Assembly (NCBI GenBank): GCA_019096065.1
Contig: JAGUCH010000005.1
Span: forward strand, 3,472,001-3,536,000
From: Paracyclopina nana
Taxonomy: Eukaryota > Arthropoda > Copepoda > Cyclopoida > Cyclopettidae
Length of the DNA: 64,000 nt
Direction: 5' to 3'
The notes beneath the pieces were generated by a model. The model searched no databases. It saw only the letters and a list, made by a program, of their open reading frames with translations, and had not been told where the DNA came from. This document shows positions 46,601 to 55,200 of the stretch, piece by piece; position 1 is the first letter of the stretch; each line of letters opens with the position of its first letter. The translations under genes were made by a program, and so were the position numbers.

Positions 46601-48411
46601 TTCCGGATCATCTAGTACTAACATCGAGCACAAAGTACCGGTGGAATTGCTATCGCAAGCTGCAACACTTTGACGCGTCGCGTTACTCCCGGTATGACAT
46701 TATGGTACGTATGTGGACTAGATTGAGACGATACCTTCAGAGAGGCTACAGGTTCACAGGACCTTTGTTTGCGGAAGAAATGAAAAGGGCGGAAATACAA
46801 CTCACTGCCATTGAACAACAACGGTATTTCGCTAATGAGCTAGATTATTTCTATCGAAATAAATCGTGGCCACCCAAATCCAAACTAGCCCCTCTCGATC
46901 TAGTCATTGGCTATTATGGAGAGCTACGCACCAAAGGTCGATTGTCCAACTCTAGAGTACAGTGGATCGGCAGGCAGCAGCTCATACTGATAGGTCCCAT
47001 GGCAAAAGCGTTCCTCAACAAAGTACACAAAATGGTCGGATGCGGCTACGGGATCGCGCGTTATTTGTGCGACGCACAAGTGACACACCATGTCATCTCA
47101 GCAAAGAAACTAATGAAATCCATTATAAAGAGATGCGGAAGATGTCAAAGGCGTACTGCAGCGGCGCTGCCACCTCACATGGGACTGCTACCCGCAAATG
47201 CCATCCCGTTAACAGATTTGCTACCTTTCAAGTATGTCAGCACTGACTTCTGCGGTCCTTTCAAGGTAAAATTCTTGAGAAGCACATATGATATGTACGT
47301 GGCCATATTCATCTGTCGGCACACAAAGGCCATCCATGTGGAAGAAGCCTATGATCTGACAACCGACGAAGTGCAAAGACTAACTGAAAGATTCATAGCA
47401 CGAAGGGGCACGCCGTACCTAATAAGAAGCGACGGAGGATCAAACTATTTGGGCTTGAGAAATCGTGTAGCAAACAACGAAAACTATCATAAGCTCGTAG
47501 ACAAACTACAGTCAATTAGCTGGGACAAGCTGCGGCAATTCTCTGCTGAAATCGGAGTCTTACATTGGACACTGTCACCACCACACACTCCACATGCAAA
47601 TGGTCTCGTAGAATCAGCGGTCAAAATCTTTAAAAAGACATTCTACAATTATTTCACCTCAGAAGCGACGCCAATTGAAATCTTCAAGACATTGATCGTA
47701 AAGGCCGAAGGTTTCATTAATGGTCGGCCTTTAGGGGAGGTGGATGGCATGATAGTAACACCGAACCACTTTTTAACAAGAGGGCCTCCAGGAGACCTCA
47801 CACCAGTCATTGACCCAGATCAAATTACAACAAGAGACAGAGTTCTAAAAGAGACTCATGCATGCCTGCAAGACTTATGGGAGTACTGGACCAAGCATAT
47901 TGTACATAAAATGCAAAAATTGGGCACCTGGAAAAACCATCGGACAATGGTCAAACCAGGAGACGTCGTGATAGTCCTAGACAAAGACCTGTTCACTAAG
48001 AGATTCCAATGGCCAGTAGCACGCGTGCATCGCACCTATGAGGACTCGGATGGCCTGGCTAGACGAGCATACATAAGAATGATGGTACCTTACAGTGAAT
48101 TACCTGTCTTTTATGAAAAATCGGTGGAGGTGTTGATCCCGTTGAGATGCGCGGAGCCTGATGACACCGCCGAACTTATAACGAAGGTGACTCAAGCTCG
48201 TAAGAAAGATTCAGCCCCACTTATCACAGAGGCTCCGACGGAACCCCAGCGAGAGGTCATGAGCTCCTCTGCGTCGCAGGTCAGCATGGAGGACATCTCA
48301 CGGCAACTTGAGCTGGAAAGGTTGCGCGACGTCCTGGCTAGGCCAACGCCAGTGGATCACGAGCTGAAAAGGAACGTAAAGCCAGTCAAGAGGCTCATAG
48401 AGGAGTGTTGA
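40636..48411 (+). CDS. BEL/Pao gag-pol polyprotein (fossil element)
   Basis: This open frame of 2591 codons is the gag-pol region of the retroelement. In order: a Pro/Ser/Thr-rich N-terminus, a coiled gag region with a DUF1759-type segment (about residues 735-880), a zinc-knuckle cluster (about 985-1050), a pepsin-like protease motif VDSGAQ (about 1178), reverse transcriptase with YVDD (about 1600), RNase H-like and Pao-specific A17 regions (about 1650-1950) and an integrase core with the DxD/E-type region starting near 2200. Gag and pol share one frame, as is common in BEL/Pao. The frame looks whole. Confidence 0.93.
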   Translation: MPKKPARKFTAPKVPVEPTRQSKRQRKESPWSKSQEVDLEKSPFTLAKRRHERSRGQEAPTILAGLQGKVMSENPGGEDTPFKTRSLINRTPPNPQPHWADISGVVAIGETPGASLKQPSEERLTGQQQVVRETPKSAYELAKLRLSSESQSPQDTLVAQSTARTDTPHLFAAGNPKTIGPDQNPPLADSSARDMEDTLRQAPPTGDTSATQKDTATLEQQTLLTGNLPSNTSKPPSGAVQTGNNSVPHQAGGVSTYEVIDDATDPRRLIEKNVAPKAVAASSGKKQLTDDQKLATQDREKIGLHFVELFDEVGKLIVQLKKDFKSKKQLTHDYLNQRTADLELYLSHFEETMDEYMLACAVAELPPTPEIKRIYDKLYDSSQHFYNRMSRMMKDMEFMTGRVPSTLNQKPFVPQPQSESINPQPFTSNDALTSRAAPALDLQRQTPTGGPMATTGPSTQGRDYEKRKAELEQQAYYQKKIEENNYLRQNYPGSENASLPLDWKTAYLNRLFEVPEFRTEDHMHHQPAVKFGSNLPNSLPDITRPPPTHAGKSSWRQPQKQVTFGTYELQRSPLAPGDHLPPGQRVVWKQVVDDYQDAVRELVGQVDAMRASISSLASNENLQSLQRKAILALGKYQSKRQDILKLVPPSKLPQEDGEVYHEAKDLYYGLEELVKHRTSQAENPSVAILKRDNVITKPGTFSGPSSSAAQTSKLENEKFWRDVGDAPPGPGVKPNIKMEPIKLVRFDGWDDSQYFTFRENFRTFVHENDTVSFHEKWARLCNLTMGGPAHYAVANKQASYETYIAALEELDAHYGNEERHLSFLLAQLRSLPPMDKKSYESLMLSQSEVRNVFLQITYMHGQQSLHNGQFDTFVFSCLNVEPATQEHMDSWLVNRGLISFTFQQFDNYVKAILGLHRNKMATKGQFAKKLRAKQKPLAMMHSELPIMYTSNEVDFTDNDSSSDLDLDDSQDTTHLLQVMPDKKATYASCPNCRGEHTLPDCPSYLAMTEQNRMTKLHRVRACFRCLLGIHSFADCTQTSVCKICKADDHHTTIHGVWKKRQTKDRQPHKRPQASRTSMSNNTAQQLQKVNNSLAQIQDQIDLLNVDDNETQEPLLNLNVTTHTAPQPKKGGKKEEMAIKGTYQFPGLKKIPVVCFNVVPVYISNPKNPRNKLLVNVFVDSGAQNSYIRESVANRLGLEGPRDDQLLRMLTTTRWIPSKIVGMRLTTMQGDNYEFVAHTTPEIPDTIKMPPLASLRKKFQDLAQLHFPEYASNRVADIILGIDQFELMKVVRVVHDKPGEPYVTDIRLGRIITYSDQIFKAEQETHLMHSAVIPNEVYRIESNNPPPCDACGGHNGPPPEIIKAIWEPDRVDTYPACEKKKMSINEQKALDILTSTITRLDCRSLQMDLMWRKGEPLFKPNRLKVLKDTSALEKRLLLWQPETYHKTKQEIDEWLNLGFIRLLDPDFEDLDEGRYLDWLLVIRLDKPSMPIRLVFDGARKHDGKSLNDALLPGPKLQSDVHNVLLRARAAPILVVADISKMFLRFKVDPASRKYQRFVWQGKHYEASSVVFGTASAPCMASFAIKHHIAHFQSSHPLGYKALNESLYVDDLVAGFETPNQAKQAIKEILEIGQQANLTFRKWGSSHPEVLENVPEDLRIPGVEIEPSESHVTKTLGLYIDAVADQIVYPAIPDNNVGKPTTLRSMTKYVPTQYDPLGLIDPITLRGALLLQRVHMARRTIPIDWDTALDYIDDEAVQCIVKDFALYIADNQKMEMIRFPRTARTRYATSIQLHVFVDASELALSAVAYLRVTYPSDEVQVTIMGSRKQIKPLREVRAISLLELNAAVLGANYASNLEKELDRVDRVFFWTDSSCVLTWISKPACDWTTYVGRRVTKIYEAMGQWPWRKVHTKCNPADYSTRGCTPQELAASSLWIEGPDFLKKPEEQWPKTKIKPTEDELIAINSQQVEKIKSLKLLKAKETTALPLFVIPDHLVLTSSTKYRWNCYRKLQHFDASRYSRYDIMVRMWTRLRRYLQRGYRFTGPLFAEEMKRAEIQLTAIEQQRYFANELDYFYRNKSWPPKSKLAPLDLVIGYYGELRTKGRLSNSRVQWIGRQQLILIGPMAKAFLNKVHKMVGCGYGIARYLCDAQVTHHVISAKKLMKSIIKRCGRCQRRTAAALPPHMGLLPANAIPLTDLLPFKYVSTDFCGPFKVKFLRSTYDMYVAIFICRHTKAIHVEEAYDLTTDEVQRLTERFIARRGTPYLIRSDGGSNYLGLRNRVANNENYHKLVDKLQSISWDKLRQFSAEIGVLHWTLSPPHTPHANGLVESAVKIFKKTFYNYFTSEATPIEIFKTLIVKAEGFINGRPLGEVDGMIVTPNHFLTRGPPGDLTPVIDPDQITTRDRVLKETHACLQDLWEYWTKHIVHKMQKLGTWKNHRTMVKPGDVVIVLDKDLFTKRFQWPVARVHRTYEDSDGLARRAYIRMMVPYSELPVFYEKSVEVLIPLRCAEPDDTAELITKVTQARKKDSAPLITEAPTEPQREVMSSSASQVSMEDISRQLELERLRDVLARPTPVDHELKRNVKPVKRLIEEC

Positions 48412-48698
48412 AGCAAAAGCCACCCCTTTTCTCTTTTATATTGTAAGACTTACCCAAAACAAGGAAATAATAATTTTATACCGGCAAGACTTTCTTGGTA
48501 GAAAGACCATTTCTACAAAATCACTAGCTGTCGCAGTTTCACAACAAATAACAGAAATTCGAGGTTGCGCTGATAGGTTTCGTGAGCTCTCCAGTCCGAC
48601 AGGAAACGGCAGCAGCTGACTGAAAGCCGCTCAAAACAACAACAAACTTCGGCAATTCAACTCTACATCTCGAACGGTCAACACCTGCGGAGTAAAAA

Positions 48699-51689
48699 AT
48701 GGGTAAGAAAAGAACTAAGTTTATGGGGTCCAGCGCCGCTGTCCCAGAACCTGTTCCTGCACCACGACGAGAGCCGGAAGAGGAGGACGAGGTCCTGCTG
48801 GCCACCAATGAATCATTCGGGTCGGAAGAAGAAGGGCAGGAGCAGAAAAGTAGAAGCAGAGCCCCAAAAAGAAGGCTGTCTTCGTCGTCTTCAAGCTCAA
48901 GCGAGTCACCTGATGATGGGTCGGGCTCCTCGTCCTCGTCCTCTTCGTCGTCATCCCTGACCTCCAACCCTGAGGACAAAACTGAACGGGGCAGCGGCAC
49001 TGAAGGGGAACTTGAGCAGGAAGCATATAAGCAGGAGAAGCTGTCGATACACATCCCTCTGCAAGCCTCAGTGGAAGTAGGCAGCGATGTAAACATGCTC
49101 ACACCAACGGGGGAGCCTGTTTTGGAGACTATGCTCATAACTATTCCCAGGGATCAAGGCGACGATGCCATGTACGAGCCCACCAAATATTTTGAAGATG
49201 TGGGGGGGCCACCTACGCGTCGCGTACTCAATATTCCACCTTCCATGCAGTCTGATTTTTCAGGTTCGACCCCGATCACCCCCGCTCAGATAGAGATCAG
49301 GGACACCATGTCAGGCTTTTTAGGCTACGCCTCTATGGTATTTGAAGATGAGGCCACGAGCCTGTGGGGACCCCAGCTAATGGAACTCTATGGAGATCCG
49401 AGCCGGGGCATCTTGGCGGATTCGAGCTGTTATGGTCCACCTCAGCCAGGCGATCCTCGTACCCGAGAAGAAAAGGCTCAGTGTTGTGCCGCAGCTCTGC
49501 GTGCTGACTCCATGAGGATGACGTGTCTGGCCGCCGGCTATCTCCCAGTCGACACCATGAGAAAATGGCACCCAAATTTGGCCATGCGCTATCTGCAGTA
49601 TGAGATGGCCGCAGATGAAGCCACTGAAGCTTCAGGGAGTGCTCAGGCCCTTAGTGGACGGCTTCAAGAGGCTGCTCATCATGTAGTGGACAAGACCATT
49701 GTCTTTTTGGACTGTCTGGGCAGGAAGTTGCTCCTGGATGCCGCCAACCCAGGTCCTGCGGCGCAGGCACTCAGCGCCGCCCCATCGGCAATAGAGCAAA
49801 TGATGGCGTTCTTGGGACACGAAGATCGCATGCCCGTGGGAGATCTGGAATGGGTTCGTGACTTTTGGACTGCGGTCTCGAAGGACCCCAAGGTTCTTGC
49901 CTGCACGGTGCCGAGCGTGCTCCATCAGCACGTGGACAACGCCGACCGTGCTCCTAGTCCAGCCTACCGTGTGCGTCCTCTGCCACCCGAAACGGAGGCC
50001 CCCACTCTCACCTCAGGATATAAATGCCCTTATTTGGAGTCCTGTATGACCGGGAATCCCGCCACCACTCTGTGCACTTCCATGACCTGCATCCTGCGTG
50101 GCCTCACTATGAAAGAAGGAGATGAACTCCCGGTGAGAGCTGACAGGTGGGGCTACTATCCAATGGGAAAAGTGCTGCAGTGGTCGGCCATGGAGACGGG
50201 GCCTTATGATAATAGGAAAACTGGCCTCCGCACCTATGTGTTTTATAAGGCTGGGCAGGAGTGGACAGATGTCAGGGAGACCCTCAACGACTTGGGATTC
50301 TTTGAATCTTTGGCGGACGCTGGAGTAGCCACGCTAGGCGCGCTCAATTGGACGAGGGCCGCGCTAAGGCGCCGAGACCTGCTCAATCATCGTGGCGACC
50401 AGCCCAAAGGGTGTTTGGCGGGCTATTCATTGGGAGCCGCCAATGGAGTTGTGTTGGTGGATCAGTGTCTGTATGGAGGAGCCAAGGCCGGGTTCTTGGG
50501 GCACACGCTGCCGCTGGAGGTTGTGGAAGTGCTGGAGTCGGAGGGCATCTACAAAGTCCAGTCGGGCATCCACGAGGAGGGCCGCTTCGCGGATATGGGT
50601 GTGGAGCTCACCAGCTACGTCGATGCCACCCTCTTGGCTCTCACGCAATTTCCCCAGCCCGGGGTTGAACCCAGTCGAATGCAGTGCAATCCGACGTATG
50701 TCGCGTCGCGGCTAGGCTCCCCCGCCATCCCTATGTTGGTGCACCAGGACAGGAGGCAAAAAAAGCACTCCATTGATGCTGCGGCTTCGGAGGGCAGAGC
50801 TTTCTACATTGACTTGGCCGAGGCGGATTTCTCTGCTCCTGTGGAAGAATGGGACCCTAATATGAAGCTGCACGTTTTCTGTACCATGTCAATCCCGTTT
50901 GCACTTATGTGGCGAGCCGCGGCGCGGGCTATGCAGCTCGAGCAATGCTCTGAAAAGGCCGATGCTCTCCGCTATTTGCGCCTCCTACTGGCTCGTTTGG
51001 TGAACATGCCTGGAGTCAATGGAATCGGGAAAACTTCGCTCCAAAGGCGTCCATGGAATCTAGTTGACTACCACGAAAAGGGAGAGAGTCGTCACGGAGT
51101 GCCTTTGAGAGCCGAATGGGTGCTGCTGGATAACTCTGACGCGAACAGTGTCCGCCACCCTTTGCCCACCAAGAAGATGTACTTCAAGGGAAAGCACTAC
51201 AAATACGATCCTTATAATCTTGATCGTGATCTCCTCACCTTTTTGAAGGATTTCACCAACGGAGATCTGCACTCTCTCGACTGGGCAAAACTGATGGACT
51301 ACCATTTTCAAATGGGAGCCAACTCCCCTCACGTATGCGCCAAATGTGGCACTCCCGATCATCTTGAGGTCGACTGCGTCGCCACCAACCTGCTGTGCCT
51401 TTACCCTCTCTGTCGTGCCACTTCTCACTTGCTTTATGTTTGTCATCGTCTGTGGGTTAGATGTGACAAGTGTCAGATGTATGGACATCTTGCTCACCAC
51501 CACGCAGATCAAGATTTCGTGCGAATGATAGAGAACTTTAAGTTCTGCGCTCTATTCAACAGGCGAGCTCTGTCGTTGCACGATTGCGCCGCATTCGCTT
51601 GCCACTACGATGAAGATGAAAAACTCTCCATGACTCTGCTGGACGATGACGACCTCCGCAGCGTCACCATTCCCTTCGTGGGCCGATAA
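48699..51689 (+). CDS. extra frame of the BEL/Pao element, zinc-knuckle protein of unknown role
   Basis: A 996-codon frame lies between pol and the 3' LTR, where some BEL/Pao relatives carry an envelope gene. I do not recognise the family. The N-terminus is acidic and Ser-rich (runs of Ser, residues about 65-90). The body (about 150-870) has no obvious membrane span or signal peptide, which argues against an envelope protein. Near the C-terminus are two tandem zinc-knuckle-like motifs, CAKCGTPDHLEVDC (CX2CX4HX4C) and CDKCQMYGHLAHHH, so it looks like a nucleic-acid-binding, Gag-like protein additional to the gag portion of the first frame. The frame looks whole. Confidence 0.8.
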   Translation: MGKKRTKFMGSSAAVPEPVPAPRREPEEEDEVLLATNESFGSEEEGQEQKSRSRAPKRRLSSSSSSSSESPDDGSGSSSSSSSSSSLTSNPEDKTERGSGTEGELEQEAYKQEKLSIHIPLQASVEVGSDVNMLTPTGEPVLETMLITIPRDQGDDAMYEPTKYFEDVGGPPTRRVLNIPPSMQSDFSGSTPITPAQIEIRDTMSGFLGYASMVFEDEATSLWGPQLMELYGDPSRGILADSSCYGPPQPGDPRTREEKAQCCAAALRADSMRMTCLAAGYLPVDTMRKWHPNLAMRYLQYEMAADEATEASGSAQALSGRLQEAAHHVVDKTIVFLDCLGRKLLLDAANPGPAAQALSAAPSAIEQMMAFLGHEDRMPVGDLEWVRDFWTAVSKDPKVLACTVPSVLHQHVDNADRAPSPAYRVRPLPPETEAPTLTSGYKCPYLESCMTGNPATTLCTSMTCILRGLTMKEGDELPVRADRWGYYPMGKVLQWSAMETGPYDNRKTGLRTYVFYKAGQEWTDVRETLNDLGFFESLADAGVATLGALNWTRAALRRRDLLNHRGDQPKGCLAGYSLGAANGVVLVDQCLYGGAKAGFLGHTLPLEVVEVLESEGIYKVQSGIHEEGRFADMGVELTSYVDATLLALTQFPQPGVEPSRMQCNPTYVASRLGSPAIPMLVHQDRRQKKHSIDAAASEGRAFYIDLAEADFSAPVEEWDPNMKLHVFCTMSIPFALMWRAAARAMQLEQCSEKADALRYLRLLLARLVNMPGVNGIGKTSLQRRPWNLVDYHEKGESRHGVPLRAEWVLLDNSDANSVRHPLPTKKMYFKGKHYKYDPYNLDRDLLTFLKDFTNGDLHSLDWAKLMDYHFQMGANSPHVCAKCGTPDHLEVDCVATNLLCLYPLCRATSHLLYVCHRLWVRCDKCQMYGHLAHHHADQDFVRMIENFKFCALFNRRALSLHDCAAFACHYDEDEKLSMTLLDDDDLRSVTIPFVGR

Positions 51690-51856
51690 AGAATCTGATG
51701 TGCTACTGTCTAGAATGTCATGCCTTAGAAGTATTGAGGAATAAAGACCGCGCCGCGGCTTGCTTTCCTTGCAATTCTCAATAACTAGTTTATCCTTTAT
51801 TTCTGATTTGCGATTCATTTGGATAGAGCTACCCTCGGTACCTCTAGGGGGGTAGA

Positions 51857-52146
51857 TGTTGATGGCTCCACCTGCTGGCTCCGCTCCGCTCTCCTCAGCC
51901 GTCTGCTACGAAGCTCAACTTTACTTTACTCTGCGTTCTCATTATTGCTAACGGCAGTTGCATACTTACCTTTGTGAAATGAACACCTATAAATAAACTG
52001 TATTTCTGTTGATATTCTAATCTTTTATTTTTTCTTATGCTGCGATGCAGCTTCAGTATGAATGCGATGCATTCTTTTTCCCCGTTCTCTAGGAGGTACT
52101 TTCCAGGGTCCACAGCGACGCTGTTCCTTTAATTCCGCTAGAAACA
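51857..52146 (+). repeat. 3' LTR of the BEL/Pao element
   Basis: A 290-bp copy matching the 5' LTR. It is preceded by a purine-rich tract (aggggggtaga) and followed by the TAAAG duplication. It ends 149 bp from the last possible coding base of the neighbouring kinase gene, so it probably sits in that gene's 3' untranslated region or last intron. Confidence 0.92.
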
Positions 52147-52151
52147 TAAAG
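52147..52151. repeat. target-site duplication, right copy (TAAAG)
   Basis: This is identical to 40268-40272 on the other side of the element. Confidence 0.85.
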
Positions 52152-52294
52152 CATGTTCACTCGCGTGGTTTTCTCGCATCAGCTCAAGTCTGCGTGAAAT
52201 ATTAATGCGAGGACCGGAAAATGTTTACTCAAGTTTTGAGCACTTTCTCAACAAAAAGTGCCTACATGTAGTAGATTTTTGCGCAAGGAAAAAG

Positions 52295-55200
52295 TCAAAT
52301 AACAAGTCCCTTGGGTGAAACCAAAAAGTTTACCTCAGGTGAGTGTTCATAGAACGACATTACTCTTCTCATGACGCGAAGAGCGTTGAACAAGCGATAC
52401 CACCTCCTCCTCGCCAGGCACCTTTTCATCCAAATCGTTTCCAAAGTCTGCAGAATTCCAAGGTACAGCTTTTCATCTCTGAGCCAGGTGTGCTCCAGAC
52501 ATTGTGTGGCAGTGAGTCGTTTTGACGGCTCTTTCACAAGAAGCCTATAAAAATATTCTCGATAAGGCACTGGTTTGAAATGCAAAATGAGGTTATTTAC
52601 CTTGAAATGAAGTCCTTCACTTCATCAGAGGCTTTACAAAGCTCCGCTTGATCGAGGGTATAATCCACCTCCAAAACTTTGGCCATTGTTCGGTATCTGT
52701 TGACGGCAAAAAAAGGAGAAATGCCTCCCGATAATAGCTGATATGTGATCACTCCAACGCCCCAAATATCGGAAGCTGGGCTCGCCTCGTCGCAGTTCAT
52801 GATTTCAGGGCTCATGTACTCGATTGTTCCGCACATGCCGCATCTGATAGACGGTTGGCCTCTGAGGTCACGTGCGAGGCCAAAGTCGATGATTCTGAGG
52901 TCATAGTCATCTCTCCGCTTGGAGAAAACGATGTTAAAAGGCTTGATGTCCAAGTGCACGAAGCCCTGTGAATGTATGTAGTGAACACCTCTACATATTT
53001 GCCTCACAATGGTTCTGCATTTGGCCTCGGTCAGCACATAATCCTGCAAGAATGAAATGATGCACTTCACATGAACACTTAGCATATAGAATGCGAAAGT
53101 CTGCTTTTTGTCAACTGAAACTTGATCTTAGATCTGACGTTGCACATATCGCTATATCTTTTCAAAACATGTTCGATTTGCAGCATGAAATGGCTAGTTA
53201 AAAAGATCAAATGATTTCAAAAATGTGCCTACTTACTATATTCTTTTGGTACACCAGCTTTCTCGAAGTTAAAGGAAGAGGCGATGGTTTCAAGATGATA
53301 AGTGGAAACACCATTACAAATATAAGTAGCAATAGAATACTTTTTCAAAACATTTTCAAGCTAAATCAGAATTTTTCGTCAGGTTTAGCCCCTTTTGTTG
53401 CCGCAATTTATCGCAAATTCAATGGAAAGAAATGCCAGCGGGCTTTTTTTGATCACGAGTACTATGCACAGATTCCATCTCAAATTAATCAACCCAATTC
53501 TTCTCATTATCATCAAGGTTGACACAAATGACTTGCACAGGAGCTCTTATTTCGTCAAATTTGGTGTTAACAGCTGCGCATTGTGTCATGCCAGTAAGGC
53601 AAATTACAAATGCCACCTCACTTCCAAATTACTTTTATTATGAAAAGTTGTGTGTAAGTACTCTTTAAGCAAGGAATCTTCATTTTTACTCCAACCTGAG
53701 GATTCATAAAGAAAAAAGCACAAGGAAATTGATTGGACACCCTCTCGATTCAATAGAGCCCAAACGTTATTTATAGGTGTTGATTAATGCAATCAAGCCA
53801 GGAGATGGACGAAAGCAAGGGGCTCTGGTTTATGACATAAATTCAGTCGACGGGTTCCCAGAGTTTTACTCAAAGCAAGGAGATGATGATAAATATGCCA
53901 AAAACATAGGCATAATTGAACTCAAAGATCACGTGGCATCTCCAAAATTCATAAATATAAACGATTCAAGAAGCTTTCAAGCTCAGGGTAATTAAAAATA
54001 AGGTTATTTTTTCACTAGAATCATGTAGTAATAATTCATTAGAGAATAACATCTGTGAATTTTTTGGGTGGGGTGCTAGCCAACCCGGCAAAAAGGCTAA
54101 AAGCAAATTCAAGTACGAGAAGCTGAGAATTCAAAACCAAAATGAGTGCATTGGTGTTTCCCGACCGGATAAAAGCACAGGCTACATTTGCGCTGGCAAC
54201 AACGAGACACGATTCTGCGGTGTAATTTTGCGTTCTAAGAGGCCTGCTAACTATGCTTAAATATTTGTTGAGTGTAGGGTGACTCTGGAGGTCCACTTAT
54301 TTGCAACGGCAACTTTGTGGGAATCTTGAGCCTAAGCAACTACGACTGTCCGAAAAATCGATGGGTGAATCAAAAGTATGGGCTATTCTCTTCAGTTCCC
54401 AAACTTCACGATTGGATACTAACAAAAATGAAGCAATTGTGGTCAGTTCCCCGGGCAACTACAACAGGAGCAGAGCAGCTTAAAATCACGCGGGATTCTT
54501 ACTTGTTGATCATTCTTGTGGCTACAATTTCACCTGTAATTTATGCATGAAAAGAACCCCAATTAATCAAATAGTGTAACGTGCAATTTATTTTTGCTTT
54601 TTGCCCCAACCCCAGATTGCTTTTATGCCATGCTAAAAAAGGCATCCTACTTTAGCTCGGAAAATTGAGCCTAAACAAAGACTAGCGAATGCAAGCCAAC
54701 AACGGGCCTTTTTTATTCTATGCTTTTGTGTGCGAATGTGTTTTGGCCAAAAGGGCCAAATCTCTTCTTTTCCCAAGCATGTGCACGAACGAGCTAAAAA
54801 ACTGCAAAACAAATCGAAAAATATTATTCGTATTAAAACTTAGGGTGGAGAAACACATAAAGATATTTGAGACATCTACTTTGCTATATTCATGCTCTTA
54901 GGCAGGAAAAATGAATTGGCCAAGTTTGTGTGAGCTTTTAATTAAAAAGAGCTTTTTCTAAGCAAGCTCTCCAAATGACACAATGAGACTAAAGAAAGTA
55001 ATCGTACTACATGCTCGTTAAACCAATCTGGCTATCTCTAACAATGCCCAACCTTATAAAAAAGAAAAGGCGGAGACGTCTTAAGTGAATTTTTGTTGAA
55101 AACTTGAGCTCAAAGAAAACCACTATGGCTGCTGCAGGCAAGTAGAGACTGCTCGAGCGAGCTCATTTTATGCTCTCGAAAAAATAGAGTCACGGATCTG

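Larger units (their letters stand above)
40273..52146 (+). mobile_element. BEL/Pao LTR retroelement, looks whole and young
   Basis: This is an 11.9-kb LTR element, treated here as a fossil copy. Parts: 5' LTR 40273-40562, a tRNA primer-binding site starting two bases after it (tggcgcccaacgtgggg), a long gag-pol frame 40636-48411, a second frame 48699-51689, a short polypurine tract just before 51857, and the 3' LTR 51857-52146. The LTRs are both 290 bp, begin TG and end CA, and look identical, so the insertion is recent. Family assignment rests on the gag-pol order: DUF1759-type gag, zinc knuckles, aspartic protease, reverse transcriptase, RNase H, integrase. I see no break. It lies between two paralogous kinase genes, in the same orientation as neither. 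Confidence 0.93.

Noticed and set aside
48539-49138. 199-codon antisense frame at the start of the retroelement's second frame
   Set aside because: Complement of Ser/Glu-rich repeats; no independent evidence.
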